Origin: Chrysomallon squamiferum
Lineage: Eukaryota; Mollusca; Gastropoda; Neomphalida; Peltospiridae
Reading direction: 5' to 3'
Length of the DNA: 64,000 nt
NCBI GenBank assembly: GCA_012295275.1
Contig: CM022669.1
Span: forward strand, 5,347,277 to 5,411,276
Shown here: positions 51,556 to 63,130 of the stretch, piece by piece
How the letters are laid out: every line of letters starts with the position of its first letter
How positions within the stretch are numbered: position 1 is the stretch's first letter
Notes under the pieces: generated by a model
Told to the model about the DNA's origin: nothing
Seen by the model: the letters and a program-made list of their open reading frames with translations, nothing else
Databases searched by the model: none
Made by a program: the position numbers and the translations under genes

Positions 51556-52643
51556 ATACACACAAAGATGTATGAACTGGTTATTTTCTTACTTTAGACC
51601 TAAAATAGGGTCTGTGTTATTTATTTATTTAACCCCAAATATATCCGTCTAGCAGTTCTTTGGACCTGCAGTTATCCTGCCCAAACAATAAACAATGCTA
51701 ATCAAATTAGGTTACTTCTAAAAAAAAAGCCTGACTTTGTAGGTATAAGCGTTATCAATACGACCATGGCCGAGTATCTACGTTAATATGGTTTTGCTAA
51801 ACACGTCACCTCTGACGTCAGTAGATTGATTCTCTTCCGAAGTCTGTGAGGTAAACCAACGCAGAGTTTTTCTTCTAATTACCGCGTTGTCAAGTGCATC
51901 TTGTTCTTATACATAATGTACTTTAATTTGAGTAAATGATCGAAAACAAAAGTGAAATAACTGAAAAAGGAAAAAGAAAATACGAGAAAGGAGGCGGAGA
52001 AGGAAAAATAACAACAGAAACGAAAACAATAAAACAAATAAATATAAAATAAAAATAAAAATAATAAAATAAAATAAAATGAAATAAAATAAAACAGTTA
52101 TTGCTATTATTATTACAATAATAATCACATCATCATCGTCGTCATCATTATTATTATCATCATTATTATTATTATTATTTTATCATTATTATTGTAGCTA
52201 TCATCATTGTTATTATTATCGTCTTGATTAGTTTTCTCATCATCGTTTTATAAATTCATAAACGTGACTTTAAAAAAGTGTAAGAAAGAAATCAGGACCA
52301 AACCTTTCTTCATATTTACTTTGCAATTGTATTTCTTATACAAGTATGTATGTATGTATGCATCCGTATGTATACGTATTCGTATATATTGTTGTGTGTG
52401 TGTATCTATATAATCATATTTCTATAATAGCTTTTCTATTTATATATATATATATTGTATATATGTATGTGTTTATTTGTGTAGTGTGTGTGTGTGTATA
52501 AGTGTATGTGTGTGTGTGTATGTGTGGGTGTAAATATATTAGGAATATTACAAATACATTCACTTTCACCCAACTGAAAACAGTTATCAAAGATAATATA
52601 ATAATAACAAAACCAGTTTTTTCTTATATATATTTATTCTGTA

Positions 52644-52649
52644 TTTATT
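52644..52649 (-). terminator. Poly(A) signal of FoxQ2 copy 10
   Basis: AATAAA on the minus strand at the conserved position. Confidence 0.7.
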
Positions 52650-52895
52650 AAATAAAATATTCCCTGACAAATAACATCAAGAAATAACAGGACCAATATT
52701 TACAACGTAACAGCAATCAATAACAATAACAAAACAAAAAATGTGAAATGTTTTCCTTTTCAAAAACAAAAAATATTATTCTCCGATGTCAAAGACTTCA
52801 CTTTAAACATTAACAATATTAACACTATTGCACGCTCACATATCGTATTTACATTAATGGCACAGTGATAAAGTCAAACAATGTTTTGTAAAAAG

Positions 52896-53723
52896 TTAGT
52901 AACAAAGCGTGGTATAGGCCTGGCTGACTTGACCCATTTCGTTGTACATATCGCAATTCCAATTCTGCTCAGACGGCATCTGTGCAGGTACGTTCATTGG
53001 AAGGAGCGACATCTGAGACGACGGCATTTGGCCTGTGTACAGCATCTGTGCAGGAACCGAGTAGATGTGACTGGGGTAGATGGCAGGCGTACTCGAGTAG
53101 CAGGGAAAGTTTATCGAGGCCGCTACGGTCGAGTGGGTCATGGGTACATAGCCCAAATTTTTCCTGTACTCGGAAGAGATGTTGGCAGCGCTGACGTCCT
53201 TCATGGAACTTTTTCGAGCACGGCGACGAGCATGTCGACGTCGGAAGTCGCCTTTGGCGAAGTCGTTTTCGCAAGCTGGATGAACGGACCAATAGTTTCC
53301 CTTACCGTTTTCCGCCCGCCCGCTTTTGATGAAACATTCGTTCAGCGAGAGATTGTGACGTATGCTGTTTTTCCATGCCTTGCTTTTGTCGTTGAAGTAT
53401 GGAAAGGTGTCGCTTATGTACTGGTAGATGTCGCCTAGCAACATCTTCTTTCTTACATCACTGAGGATTGCCAAGGAAATGAGCGCAATGTACGAATGGT
53501 CTGGTTTCGATGAACGCAGATTTTCAAAGTTATTTGTAGCTGCTTTGTCAAGAGACATCAGGACGTAACTGATGGGGTCCGAAGTGTCCCCGCTGCTGCT
53601 GCCGGAGTCGCTGGTCACGGACAGGGACTCATTTGAGGAGACAGAGTTAAGTGGCAACTCCAAAATATCACGTCTCTGATCATTGGTCTGTCCTGTAAGG
53701 AAGTCGATGCTGAAGTTAATCAT
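52896..53723 (-). CDS. foxQ2-like: FoxQ2-type forkhead transcription factor, copy 10
   Basis: Full-length 275 aa and the most divergent intact copy. It has Thr106 in the forkhead domain, SAANISS instead of SVANISS (near 178), PAIYPS instead of PAMYPS, YSVPAQ instead of YSAPAQ, and NCDMYNE instead of NCGLYNE near 257-262. All DNA-contact motifs are unchanged. It lies at the right edge of the array, next to the only spacer that retains module C, consistent with being the oldest intact copy. A CRE palindrome sits about 510 bases upstream of its TATA box. Confidence 0.92.
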   Translation of the reverse strand: MINFSIDFLTGQTNDQRRDILELPLNSVSSNESLSVTSDSGSSSGDTSDPISYVLMSLDKAATNNFENLRSSKPDHSYIALISLAILSDVRKKMLLGDIYQYISDTFPYFNDKSKAWKNSIRHNLSLNECFIKSGRAENGKGNYWSVHPACENDFAKGDFRRRHARRRARKSSMKDVSAANISSEYRKNLGYVPMTHSTVAASINFPCYSSTPAIYPSHIYSVPAQMLYTGQMPSSQMSLLPMNVPAQMPSEQNWNCDMYNEMGQVSQAYTTLCY

Positions 53724-53860
53724 AGCTGGACGATTTTTTCTTTGAACGCTGAAATCTTCTTTCTTTCGTTCTTTTTAAAATCTTTTCTTGCAGCAGAAAT
53801 TACAGTAAGTATTATTTGAAACAGTGAATCTGAAAGTGAAGTGTCTTGGCCACGTCGGCC

Positions 53861-53892
53861 TTATATAATGATATGTCGTCTCTTTTGATTGG
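53861..53892 (-). promoter_or_regulatory. Core promoter of FoxQ2 copy 10
   Basis: TATATAA lies at 53861-53867 and CCAAT at 53888-53892 on the minus strand. The distal box is mutated (CGAAT form). Confidence 0.78.
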
Positions 53893-54030
53893 TCGAATAT
53901 GTCTTCATTCTGATTCGCTGATCGTGGAAATTTTCACAGTTTGTCGCATGCACGTATACATATGTTCATACGCAAAACATACATAATTAATATGCAAAAA
54001 TTCGTTCATTTCATTTACATTGCATTTGTC

Positions 54031-54071
<41 letters not shown>

Positions 54072-54780
54072 ATTATTAAATTAATATTTTCATATAATTG
54101 ATACGTGAATTCTTTCTTTATGAGTCATTCTTTATAAATAAAATGGTTAGTTTTGACCTAAAATACATCATTTCCGTGTATGAAAAATTATTTAATAAAA
54201 ATACGTCCTAATAAAAGTTCTTTGTTCCAGGAGTTATGATGCCCAAACAATAATCAATGCTGATCAAATTAGGTTACTTCTGAAAAATAAGCGTGGTAGA
54301 TATTAGGCGTTGTCAATACGACCGTGGCCTAGTATCTATGTTAATATGGTTTTGCAAAACACGTCACCTCTGACGTCAGTAGACTGATTCTCTTCCGAAG
54401 TCTGTGAGATAAACCAACGCAGAGTTTTTCTTCTAATTACCGCGTTGTCAAGTGAATCTTGTTCTTATACATGATGTACTTTAATCTGAGTAAATGATCG
54501 AAAACAAAAACAAAAAAGAAAATAGAGAAAGAAGGAGAAGGTGGAACAACAACAATATAACAAATATATATATATATATATATATATAACATAAAATAAA
54601 ATCATTATCGTCTGCATTATTTTTATCATAATCATTCTGAACAATCTTTTAGTAACTTGTAAATATATTTTATAATTTCTTAAAGGTAACTTTAGGAAAC
54701 TGAGAATGATACTGTATTTCTTTTGAAAGTATTTATGTATGTTTATATGTACGTATGCATTTACGAGAAAAGAGTACTAA
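53893..54780 (-). repeat. Right edge of the array: distal promoter and D/CRE segment
   Basis: (TTA)n (about 54032-54075), then sequence matching 47690-48260 closely, including TGACGTCA at 54371-54378. The match to array units stops near 54700-54780, marking the boundary with single-copy DNA. Confidence 0.75.
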
Positions 54781-55010
54781 AACTGTTATTAAATTGTTAT
54801 CGATAAGAAGAACGATATTAGAATGTAAATAGAAATTAGTAATTTATTACAATTCAAAAAAAAAAAAAAAAGCCAGATCATTATAATGCACTTTTCGTTT
54901 CTTTTAATGTCATTTCTTAGATAAATCATATTACAAAAACAAAATAATACATATGCATACATCTTGCTTTTAAAATCATAACGATTCAAACAAATATAAG
55001 ATAAACGATT

Positions 55011-55325
55011 CGTCAGCTGAACCATTTTAATATACGACTCATCAGATAAAGATATTTTATTATTTGAATCGTGAGATAGACCATTTTATTATTCATGTGG
55101 TGGGATAGGCCATTTTAATATTCAAGTCGTGAGATAGACCATTTTAATACACGAGTCCTAGTATAAGCAATTTTAAAATGCAAGTTGTGAGATCAACCAT
55201 TTTAACATATGACTCATGAGATAAACCATTTTAATATGTGAGTAGTAACATGAAATAATTTCTAATACGAGTCGTAAGATTAACTATTTTAATAATTATA
55301 TCAGAAGTGAGATAAACCAATTCAA
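55011..55325. repeat. Degenerate 29-bp minisatellite
   Basis: About ten to eleven diverged units built around GTGAGATARACCATTTTAAT. Units of exactly 29 bases start at 55070, 55099 and 55128. The tract lies just beyond the 3' end of the pyruvyl-transferase-like gene. The period is not a multiple of three and no frame runs through it. Confidence 0.85.
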
Positions 55326-55430
55326 TACAAATATACGACACATGATTAGAGGCAAACACCTCAAAGAAAGATCAAGTTTCGTAAAGTATTCGTTTGAAAA
55401 TAAAAATATTCAAAACTTGAAAATTCAAGT

Positions 55431-56738
55431 TCAACTATGGAGACCAAAAAAACTTTGGAATATATCAGCTACCTTGAATTCAGTCACGTCCATTACTGGA
55501 CCTATTGGTGGAAGCTCTCCTTTGTAAGTGTTGAGCAATGTCAAGGCCAGAGACAACGTCTTCGAGCCGTTGTTAGTCAGTAAAACACTGCGAACACTTC
55601 GTGTCCACGTGTTGTGAAAAGAAGAAAGTTTCTTGTTCTCGTTGTCAATCAACACGTGTGGTATGTTGAGCAGCGTGCTTAAGATATGTCCGTGAAGACG
55701 ATCAGTGATGACCACGCGTCCTCGCTGCAGAAACACAAACCCGTTGTTCGCCATTAGGAAAGCATTTTCCATTGTTGTTGTTCCACTGGGCGTTTTCCAA
55801 TTCAACCAGTCGGCTACGTGAACCGTTACGTTGTTTGGCATCTTGATTTTATCAGTCAGGTAACCGGGACTCTCTTTATCAGTACGTTTCAACCAAAGGA
55901 TGTCATATGTAGGCGACATGAAGCGACGAACTTCACCAATCTGAAAAGCCATGTCCGGTGCTAATATAAATTTAGTTAGGTTCTTGTTCCAGTATTTCAG
56001 AGCGATGTTCAACGACTGTCTGTCTCTGAGCATTATCGTCAGGTTAGGATTACAGCAGTAAAGTTTCTTACACAACTCAAAGTGATTCCCGCTGTACACG
56101 TTGTGAGGAACGAAAATACTTTGAGGGAAAATAACTAATTTGAAACCGTCGAATCTTGTAATTATATCTTTCCTGAGGTTATCACTGAGAGGGTATCCAA
56201 CAAAATTCCCTCCTCCATGAAACAATATAACAAGTTCATCCTTGGAATAGTTCTTACTTAATTTTTCCGCATATTCTTGTAACTGATTTTTTACGCAATC
56301 ATAGCACAGACAGTAAAATACAAGTTTAATTCCCAGACGTCTTAGAAAGTACACTTCACCAACTGTGATGGCAGAATCACCTTTGTTCTCAGAAGCTGAA
56401 ACATCAAACAGAAATGCATATTTAAATTTACCTAGGATATGCTGAAATAACTGAAACTGGATTCTTTGAGTTTCATGGATGACTTCTTTAGACGTAGACA
56501 AAAGAGGAGATAAGGAATTTGTATTGTATACATGATCAGTAAGATTCCAGCTGAGAAATGTTTCGTTTTCTTTCTTGTGTTCAACCAAATAATTTTCATT
56601 CAGATCTGGATACAGCTGTTCTTTGTCCAATAGTTCATTATTTAAACTGACACGTTTGACTCGTTGTGTTTCTTGTACTCTGAATGAGAGAACTGACATC
56701 CCAGTGAAGAGAAGAATTGAAAAAAAGAACAGTTCCAT
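55431..56738 (-). CDS. Polysaccharide pyruvyl-transferase-like protein
   Basis: A 435-aa single-exon frame starting at a true ATG. Residues 4-20 are a hydrophobic signal-anchor or signal peptide, predicting a Golgi/secretory type II or secreted protein. Seven N-glycosylation sequons follow (58, 65, 163, 232, 253, 303, 390). Motifs of the pyruvyl-transferase family are visible in order: ENKGDSAI (117-124), FHGGGNFVG (173-181), FPQSIF (204-209), LRDRQSL (237-243), LAPDMAF (259-265) and VVITDRLHGHI (342-352). Bacterial members transfer pyruvate from phosphoenolpyruvate to sugars on exopolysaccharides; animal substrates are not established. The upstream neighbour on the same strand encodes a transporter-like protein, suggesting a shared glycan role. 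The exact reaction is inferred. Confidence 0.88.
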   Translation of the reverse strand: MELFFFSILLFTGMSVLSFRVQETQRVKRVSLNNELLDKEQLYPDLNENYLVEHKKENETFLSWNLTDHVYNTNSLSPLLSTSKEVIHETQRIQFQLFQHILGKFKYAFLFDVSASENKGDSAITVGEVYFLRRLGIKLVFYCLCYDCVKNQLQEYAEKLSKNYSKDELVILFHGGGNFVGYPLSDNLRKDIITRFDGFKLVIFPQSIFVPHNVYSGNHFELCKKLYCCNPNLTIMLRDRQSLNIALKYWNKNLTKFILAPDMAFQIGEVRRFMSPTYDILWLKRTDKESPGYLTDKIKMPNNVTVHVADWLNWKTPSGTTTMENAFLMANNGFVFLQRGRVVITDRLHGHILSTLLNIPHVLIDNENKKLSSFHNTWTRSVRSVLLTNNGSKTLSLALTLLNTYKGELPPIGPVMDVTEFKVADIFQSFFGLHS

Positions 56739-57062
56739 TCGTCGAGTACAAAACCTTGGCTTCCTTGAATCTGATAACAGATTGCATACGAATAAAGATA
56801 ACTATACATACACGTTAACATTTAATGAAGTGTGAAAAAAAACGACCATATTCAAAACAATAGATTTGTATTTACTTTATGAAATCAAGAATAGAAATGG
56901 TAGTTTTCTAATAATAAATAAAAATGAGTGTTAAAATTAATTTCTGACATACTTGTACAAAGAAATGTTATGAAATTTTTGTCAGTCGGTATACCCTTAA
57001 CAACAGCGACAACGAAACAAACAAATGAAAAAATATCAAATTTATTCACTTTGAACACAGTA

Positions 57063-57809
57063 TTAAGGAACTACCATCTCACCTGAATCTGTAAGTTCCA
57101 TGGTTTCATTACGTACAAATTTTTCTCGTATGAAGATAACAAGTCCCAACGTGCAGACACCCAAACCATTGAAGTTCCACACAGTCGCATGTCTTTGACC
57201 AGACAGGTAGAGTAGAAAAATCACAGTTATTCTTTTCATGATGTTGCTGACGGCGTGACTCAACACAGACATGTACCGCAGCACGACATTCGCAGACAAA
57301 TAAGAGTAGACCACGTGGAGGATGCTGGATGACAGCACTGTAATCAGAGTCAACGTCGTTGTCGTAGGAAGAAATCCTTTCAGTTCGATAATATACGTTA
57401 CTAGCACTAACGTAGCAACACTAGCTGCAACATAGCAGATGTACACTACAGGACGCAGTCGTAGTTCCTTAGATTGTTGATGACCTATTTTCATGGCAAC
57501 GTTTCTTGCAGCTATCGTGATGTTAGATATGAATGCCATCACCGCACCTATGGACATCGACGACGTTACAAACGGGTTACCTGCGAACCCTACGGCACCG
57601 AATACAATCAATGGCAGACTCACTATTGTTGATACAGATGTTGATGTCGTTAGGAAACTACGTAGTAGTAGAGCTGTGGTGATGGGTTCCATCAGTTTGA
57701 TTGCAAACGTAGATGATGCGTGCATAAATTCCATGCTGCAGTTTGTAGCGAAACTGCCTGCAATGTGTGATAGAATCATGACGTAGAACACGTTGCTGAA
57801 CGTCCACAA
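57063..57809 (-). CDS. Triose-phosphate/nucleotide-sugar transporter-like protein, 5'-incomplete
   Basis: A 248-codon open frame with about seven or eight hydrophobic segments, typical of the drug/metabolite transporter superfamily. Family landmarks of the triose-phosphate translocator (SLC35E-like) branch are visible: FAIKLMEPITTALL (35-48), ITIAARNVAMK (97-107) and SHAVSNIMKR (184-193). The frame has no ATG at its left edge; the first is codon 11 (57777-57779). A minus-strand CAG acceptor at 57796-57798 suggests the real exon begins at 57795. Compared with the family, the first two membrane helices are missing. They may lie in an unrecognised upstream exon, or in the other frame at 57810-58029, which would mean a frameshift. 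Likely location is the Golgi or ER membrane. Confidence 0.75.
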   Translation of the reverse strand: MWTFSNVFYVMILSHIAGSFATNCSMEFMHASSTFAIKLMEPITTALLLRSFLTTSTSVSTIVSLPLIVFGAVGFAGNPFVTSSMSIGAVMAFISNITIAARNVAMKIGHQQSKELRLRPVVYICYVAASVATLVLVTYIIELKGFLPTTTTLTLITVLSSSILHVVYSYLSANVVLRYMSVLSHAVSNIMKRITVIFLLYLSGQRHATVWNFNGLGVCTLGLVIFIREKFVRNETMELTDSGEMVVP

Positions 57810-58029
57810 GAGAATAACATGTCATACTTTGAAAGATTGTTAGAATGATGGACAAATAAAGTCCTTGACCTTCTGGCACAATCTGGCACATTGATGACAG
57901 AGATAAGAGGTCAAAGTCCACGTGACGAAAACCAATACAATCTGAAGAATGAGAAAATTGAAAATCTACACATTGGTCAAAGCAAATATACGAACTACTG
58001 GTCGTAGCTTTTTCATTGTTAACTATCAC
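57810..58029 (-). other. Possible upstream part of the transporter gene in another frame
   Basis: In the alternative minus frame an open stretch contains a hydrophobic segment (YLSIILTIFQSMTCYSLV) immediately before the transporter frame begins. It could be the missing N-terminal helix joined through a one-base frameshift, which would make the gene a pseudogene or reveal a sequence error. It may equally be chance. Confidence 0.25.
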
Positions 58030-58181
58030 CTATACACTTGTATTGAAATGTCAGCACATGAAACCAAAATACGTAAAAGAAATATGATAACTGGGATCTG
58101 ATTTTATTTTTCAAGTATTTGAAATATACATGACTAAAATATTAAAAGAAATAAATAGCTATACAAAATCTTTTTCTCGTA

Positions 58182-58660
58182 CATCTGTGTGTGTGTGTGT
58201 GTGTCTCTCTCTCTCTCTGATTTTTGTTCATTTCAATTATATTTTTAGATTTTAGTTTTTCACAGTTTGCAGTTTAACAATGATGAATTGGCTAAGAACA
58301 TAATTTTTGTTCAGTAACAATAACAAAACAAGAACAAAAACAACGACAATAATAATGAGAGAATGAAGAACAACAACAACAAAAATAATAATACAAATAA
58401 TGTTGTTGCTGTTGTTTAAGATATTTCGGACTAAAATCTTCACTAATATAAACCGTTTCTTCTAAATATGATCTTAACGGAGATAACACACGTCACAAAC
58501 AATCTTCTATTGTAATGCACACCACAGTAACAAGCTTGTATAAGAGCAATGCATAGCTCTCAGTTATTAGGAGTATCAGAGAAAGAAACAGTTTTCGTTT
58601 GCTTTGTTTTATTTTATTTTGTCTCATTTTATTTTATTATCTTTATTTATTTATTTTTAT

Positions 58661-58722
<62 letters not shown>

Positions 58723-58836
58723 TTATTATTATTATTATTAATGTTCTTCAGTTTAAATCGGACTCCTAACGTCAAAGCTGGACAGGTGTAATACAACAAC
58801 AACAACAACAACAACAATAATAATAATAATAATAAT
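58182..58836. repeat. Cluster of microsatellites
   Basis: (TG)n/(CT)n at about 58182-58220, (TAC)n/(TAT)n at about 58661-58740 and (AAC)n/(AAT)n at about 58790-58836. All long open frames here are translations of these repeats. Confidence 0.9.
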
Positions 58837-59454
58837 GAATGCGATATTGATAATCATAATAATAACAACAACAATAACAACAGCAAGAACGAAACAATTA
58901 AGAAAGAAAACTTTGAATACTTTTTTAGAAATCTTAACATTCAATAGCATAAAAACTGTTTTAAAAATAGGTAATATTAATTTTAAATCATGAGTCAAAA
59001 TTCAGGTATTTGCTATTTCCAAGTCCGTGATAGATTAGTGTGTAGTTGTTGTCAGAATTCTAAAACCTTTGATATGACTAAATTAAAGAGGAACCTGAAC
59101 ACATCAGATAAATCAAAGTAAACTCTTCTTGAAATTGAAAAGTCCAATTATCTGTTCACTTTATTTGAATAGTGGGGTTGATAACAATGCGGAATGTATA
59201 AACTGTAAAAAGTAAATTACAGATTCTTTTCAGAAAATCAGGCGATTTCGGAAAGGATTTAATACATTCAAAATATATCGAAATATCATAAATCTGAATC
59301 TTTCATTAAGGACAAAAAAAAAAAATCTGCTACAACTACTACTACTACTATTAATAATAATGCAAATAATAGTTATAACAACACGAAAAAAATATGATAA
59401 AATAGATAACAAAAAAAATAATAATAAAATAAAATAAAATAAATTAATTAATTA
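58837..59454. other. AT-rich intergenic stretch, nothing recognised
   Basis: No coding frame, splice-like structure or repeat match was noticed apart from simple A- and T-rich tracts. Confidence 0.5.
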
Positions 59455-59545
59455 ACTGGACCTATTGGTGGGAGCTCTCCTTTGTAATTGCTGAGCAATA
59501 TGATAAGGTCGAATGTCTGACGGTCTTGGGCATTAGCGTAAATGC
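59455..59545 (-). pseudogene. Fragment of the pyruvyl-transferase-like gene
   Basis: 59455-59499 matches 55495-55539, the C-terminal coding end of the intact gene, with only about three differences in 45 bases (shared ACTGGACCTATTGGTGG and AGCTCTCCTTTGT). The next 40 bases weakly resemble the region around 56010-56050 that encodes LRDRQSL. A duplicated and internally deleted gene remnant fits best. It lies exactly where an ancestral array-type unit begins. Confidence 0.6.
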
Positions 59546-59589
59546 TTAAACGTATCGATTTATTGGATAAAAGTCCTTCTTTATAAATA

Positions 59590-59740
59590 AAATAGTTATT
59601 TTCTTACTCTTGACCTAAAATACGCAATTACCGTGATGCTGTATTTCTTATGCAAATATCCATGTATGCTTATATATGTACGTACGTACGTATGTATGTA
59701 TATTATATTGCTTTGCTTATATTTATTTATTAATCTTTTC

Positions 59741-59774
<34 letters not shown>

Positions 59775-60560
59775 CAGAGAGAGAGAGAGAGAGATTGTTA
59801 CCAGCTGATTCACAACGTGACAAAGCATTTTGTAAGTAATGAATGAACAGTGTGATTATTTTACAATGAAACTTTAGGAGAAGTGAATGCAGTTTGCTTC
59901 AGTTAACATCTTTAGTGAATTATTTGCCAACATGGGAGTGTAAAACTGTAGCAAACAGTATCATTGTTTGGTTCTTGTTTCACAAATATTTTTATGAACA
60001 ACACAGAAAAATAAATAAACAGTCTTGATAGCAGCAGTGCATCATGGATATGTTAAGGCTTATGAAAGGTTGACATAACAAATCGCAGCTAAGCATATCA
60101 TTTGTAAAAGCTGACTCATGACATATACCCACACTCTGTCACGATTTGACATTTTTGCTGGCGAGTTCGGCGATACGGCGATAGGATGTATAAACTTACA
60201 ACCAGAGTCTTGCTATCTCGTTGATCATTATTGAGTATTCAGTATACTTTTGTTCTTTTGAAATGCGAATTCGATGTTAAAAAAAATAAATAAATCAGAC
60301 GAATAGTAAGAAAAATAAAATAATTACTATACATATGTGAAGTTAATATTCTTTGTTCCACAAACACTTAATAAGGTGTGGTAATATGTTCTAAAATAAT
60401 TCTGGAATAATTGTCCATAGTTTGGCTGTTTATTGGCTGCCCTAAGAAAAAGTCATAGACGGATAATAAATAATCGATTTAAAAAAATATATGTATTTTT
60501 AATTTTCACAGACGATCAGCTATGCAGTTCAGAGAAACCTTGTTTATTTAAGAAAAAAAA
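59590..60560 (+). repeat. Diverged distal-promoter and module A copy (right flank)
   Basis: It starts with TTGACCTAAAATACG, as upstream of Fox promoters, passes a (TG)n-(TA)n-(GA)n compound (59744-59794) and continues through module A landmarks (TGAATGAACAGTGT, GCATCATGGATATGTTAAGG, TGGCGAGTTCGGCGATACG). It is more diverged than any copy in the array, and no Fox gene accompanies it. Confidence 0.7.
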
Positions 60561-60690
60561 AAAACTTTTTCCTACTAGTTTGTAATTTATCATTGTTGAA
60601 ACGATGTTTGAATACTTAAGTGCTGCACTTTACAGGGCGGCATTGTATCATTTATGAAATATATATTTCTCAAAATTTTGTGTTTAATAA

Positions 60691-60894
60691 ATGCATGTCA
60701 AATATGGAGTTAAAGTAAATTTATGCATTTTTCATTTCAACAAATCTGGCAATCGAGACCTTTCTCCTAAAACTTTAAACCATATCCGCCAATGCTTATG
60801 TATGAAAAATGACCCATTCGGTAATCCTGTTTTGTCTTTTGTTACAAACAACTCAACTCTGAGCCTGTGTCTGTACTGTAAACACTGCCATTGA
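60691..60894 (+). CDS. Unrecognised small open frame, 67 aa
   Basis: A short ATG-initiated frame in DNA that does not match other repeat copies. The product is Cys/Asn-rich with no signal peptide, and ends YCKHCH. It contains LSPKTLNHIRQC. No family is recognised, and it may be non-coding. Confidence 0.12.
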   Translation: MHVKYGVKVNLCIFHFNKSGNRDLSPKTLNHIRQCLCMKNDPFGNPVLSFVTNNSTLSLCLYCKHCH

Positions 60895-61079
60895 TTTAAT
60901 GAATATTTTAAACATGAATTTTGCCATAAAATGTTTAATATATATTAAGATTTTAAAATTAAGAAGAAAAGGAAATTTCGGTGACATGAAATACAGTTTA
61001 AAATTTTAAGCTTCTCCTCATGCCACTGCTACTGAAAAATCGGAAAGAATAACAGATCAATTGTTTATGGTTTGATGGA

Positions 61080-62490
<1,411 letters not shown>

Positions 62491-62494
62491 TATA

Positions 62495-62808
62495 TAAACC
62501 GTAACAAGTAAACAACGAAACCGTATTTAACAAATAAAAATTAAAAGACATCTCTGAAGCCTGGTTTCTGAAAGCCGAAAATAAATTATATTTTTCCAAA
62601 GTAATATCAAATTTTATATATTTATCTGAAACGTTATTTATTTTACAATCAACCAGACAGAGAGAGAGAGAGAGAGAGATGTAATTAGAAAGTGAAACAT
62701 TATAACTGACAGTATGTTTGCCATGTATAACTGCTTTTCTCTTTGTACATATCCATCTGTGTTGTGTGTGTGTGTCTTAATTAACATTTTTGTTGTTAGT
62801 TTTATTTC

Positions 62809-62871
<63 letters not shown>

Positions 62872-63130
62872 ATTTTAGTTTTTAATGTTCTTTTGTTGTT
62901 TAGATCAATTATAGAGATATCATAATAGACTTTCAAAACAGTATTTGAAATTTTTTAATATTGTACTGCATACTACACTTGTAACAAATAGAGATAAAAA
63001 TGGCGGATTGACGTCAATGCTGCAGTAAGAATAGATTTTCAAGTCTACACTTTTATTTAAATGAATTACTTAAATATCTGTGTCATACAGCTAAAATTTT
63101 ACGATCAGTTTAAAGTATTAATTATTATGT
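62495..63130 (+). repeat. Module C, right flank, second copy
   Basis: Closely follows 49579-50160, including GAAGCCTGGTTTCTGAAAGC, an AG-rich tract, TATGTTTGCCATGTATAAC, a (CT)n tract (62811-62868) and the ATGGCGG/TGACGTCA motif (62997-63016). Confidence 0.75.

Larger units (their letters stand above)
47527..52643 (-). repeat. Spacer between FoxQ2 copies 9 and 10, with retained module C
   Basis: D/CRE segment, TATG-rich DNA, module A (about 48639-49578), then about 1.3 kb of module C (49579-50890) absent from all other spacers inside the array but present in both flanks. Short module D without B, (AC)n (51500-51560) and another CRE (51813-51820) follow. This is the longest unit (about 6.4 kb) and looks closest to the ancestral form. 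No protein gene was found. Confidence 0.8.

Noticed and set aside
55011-55325. CRISPR-like array of 29-bp repeats
   Set aside because: The units are contiguous and degenerate with no unique spacers, and the genome is animal.
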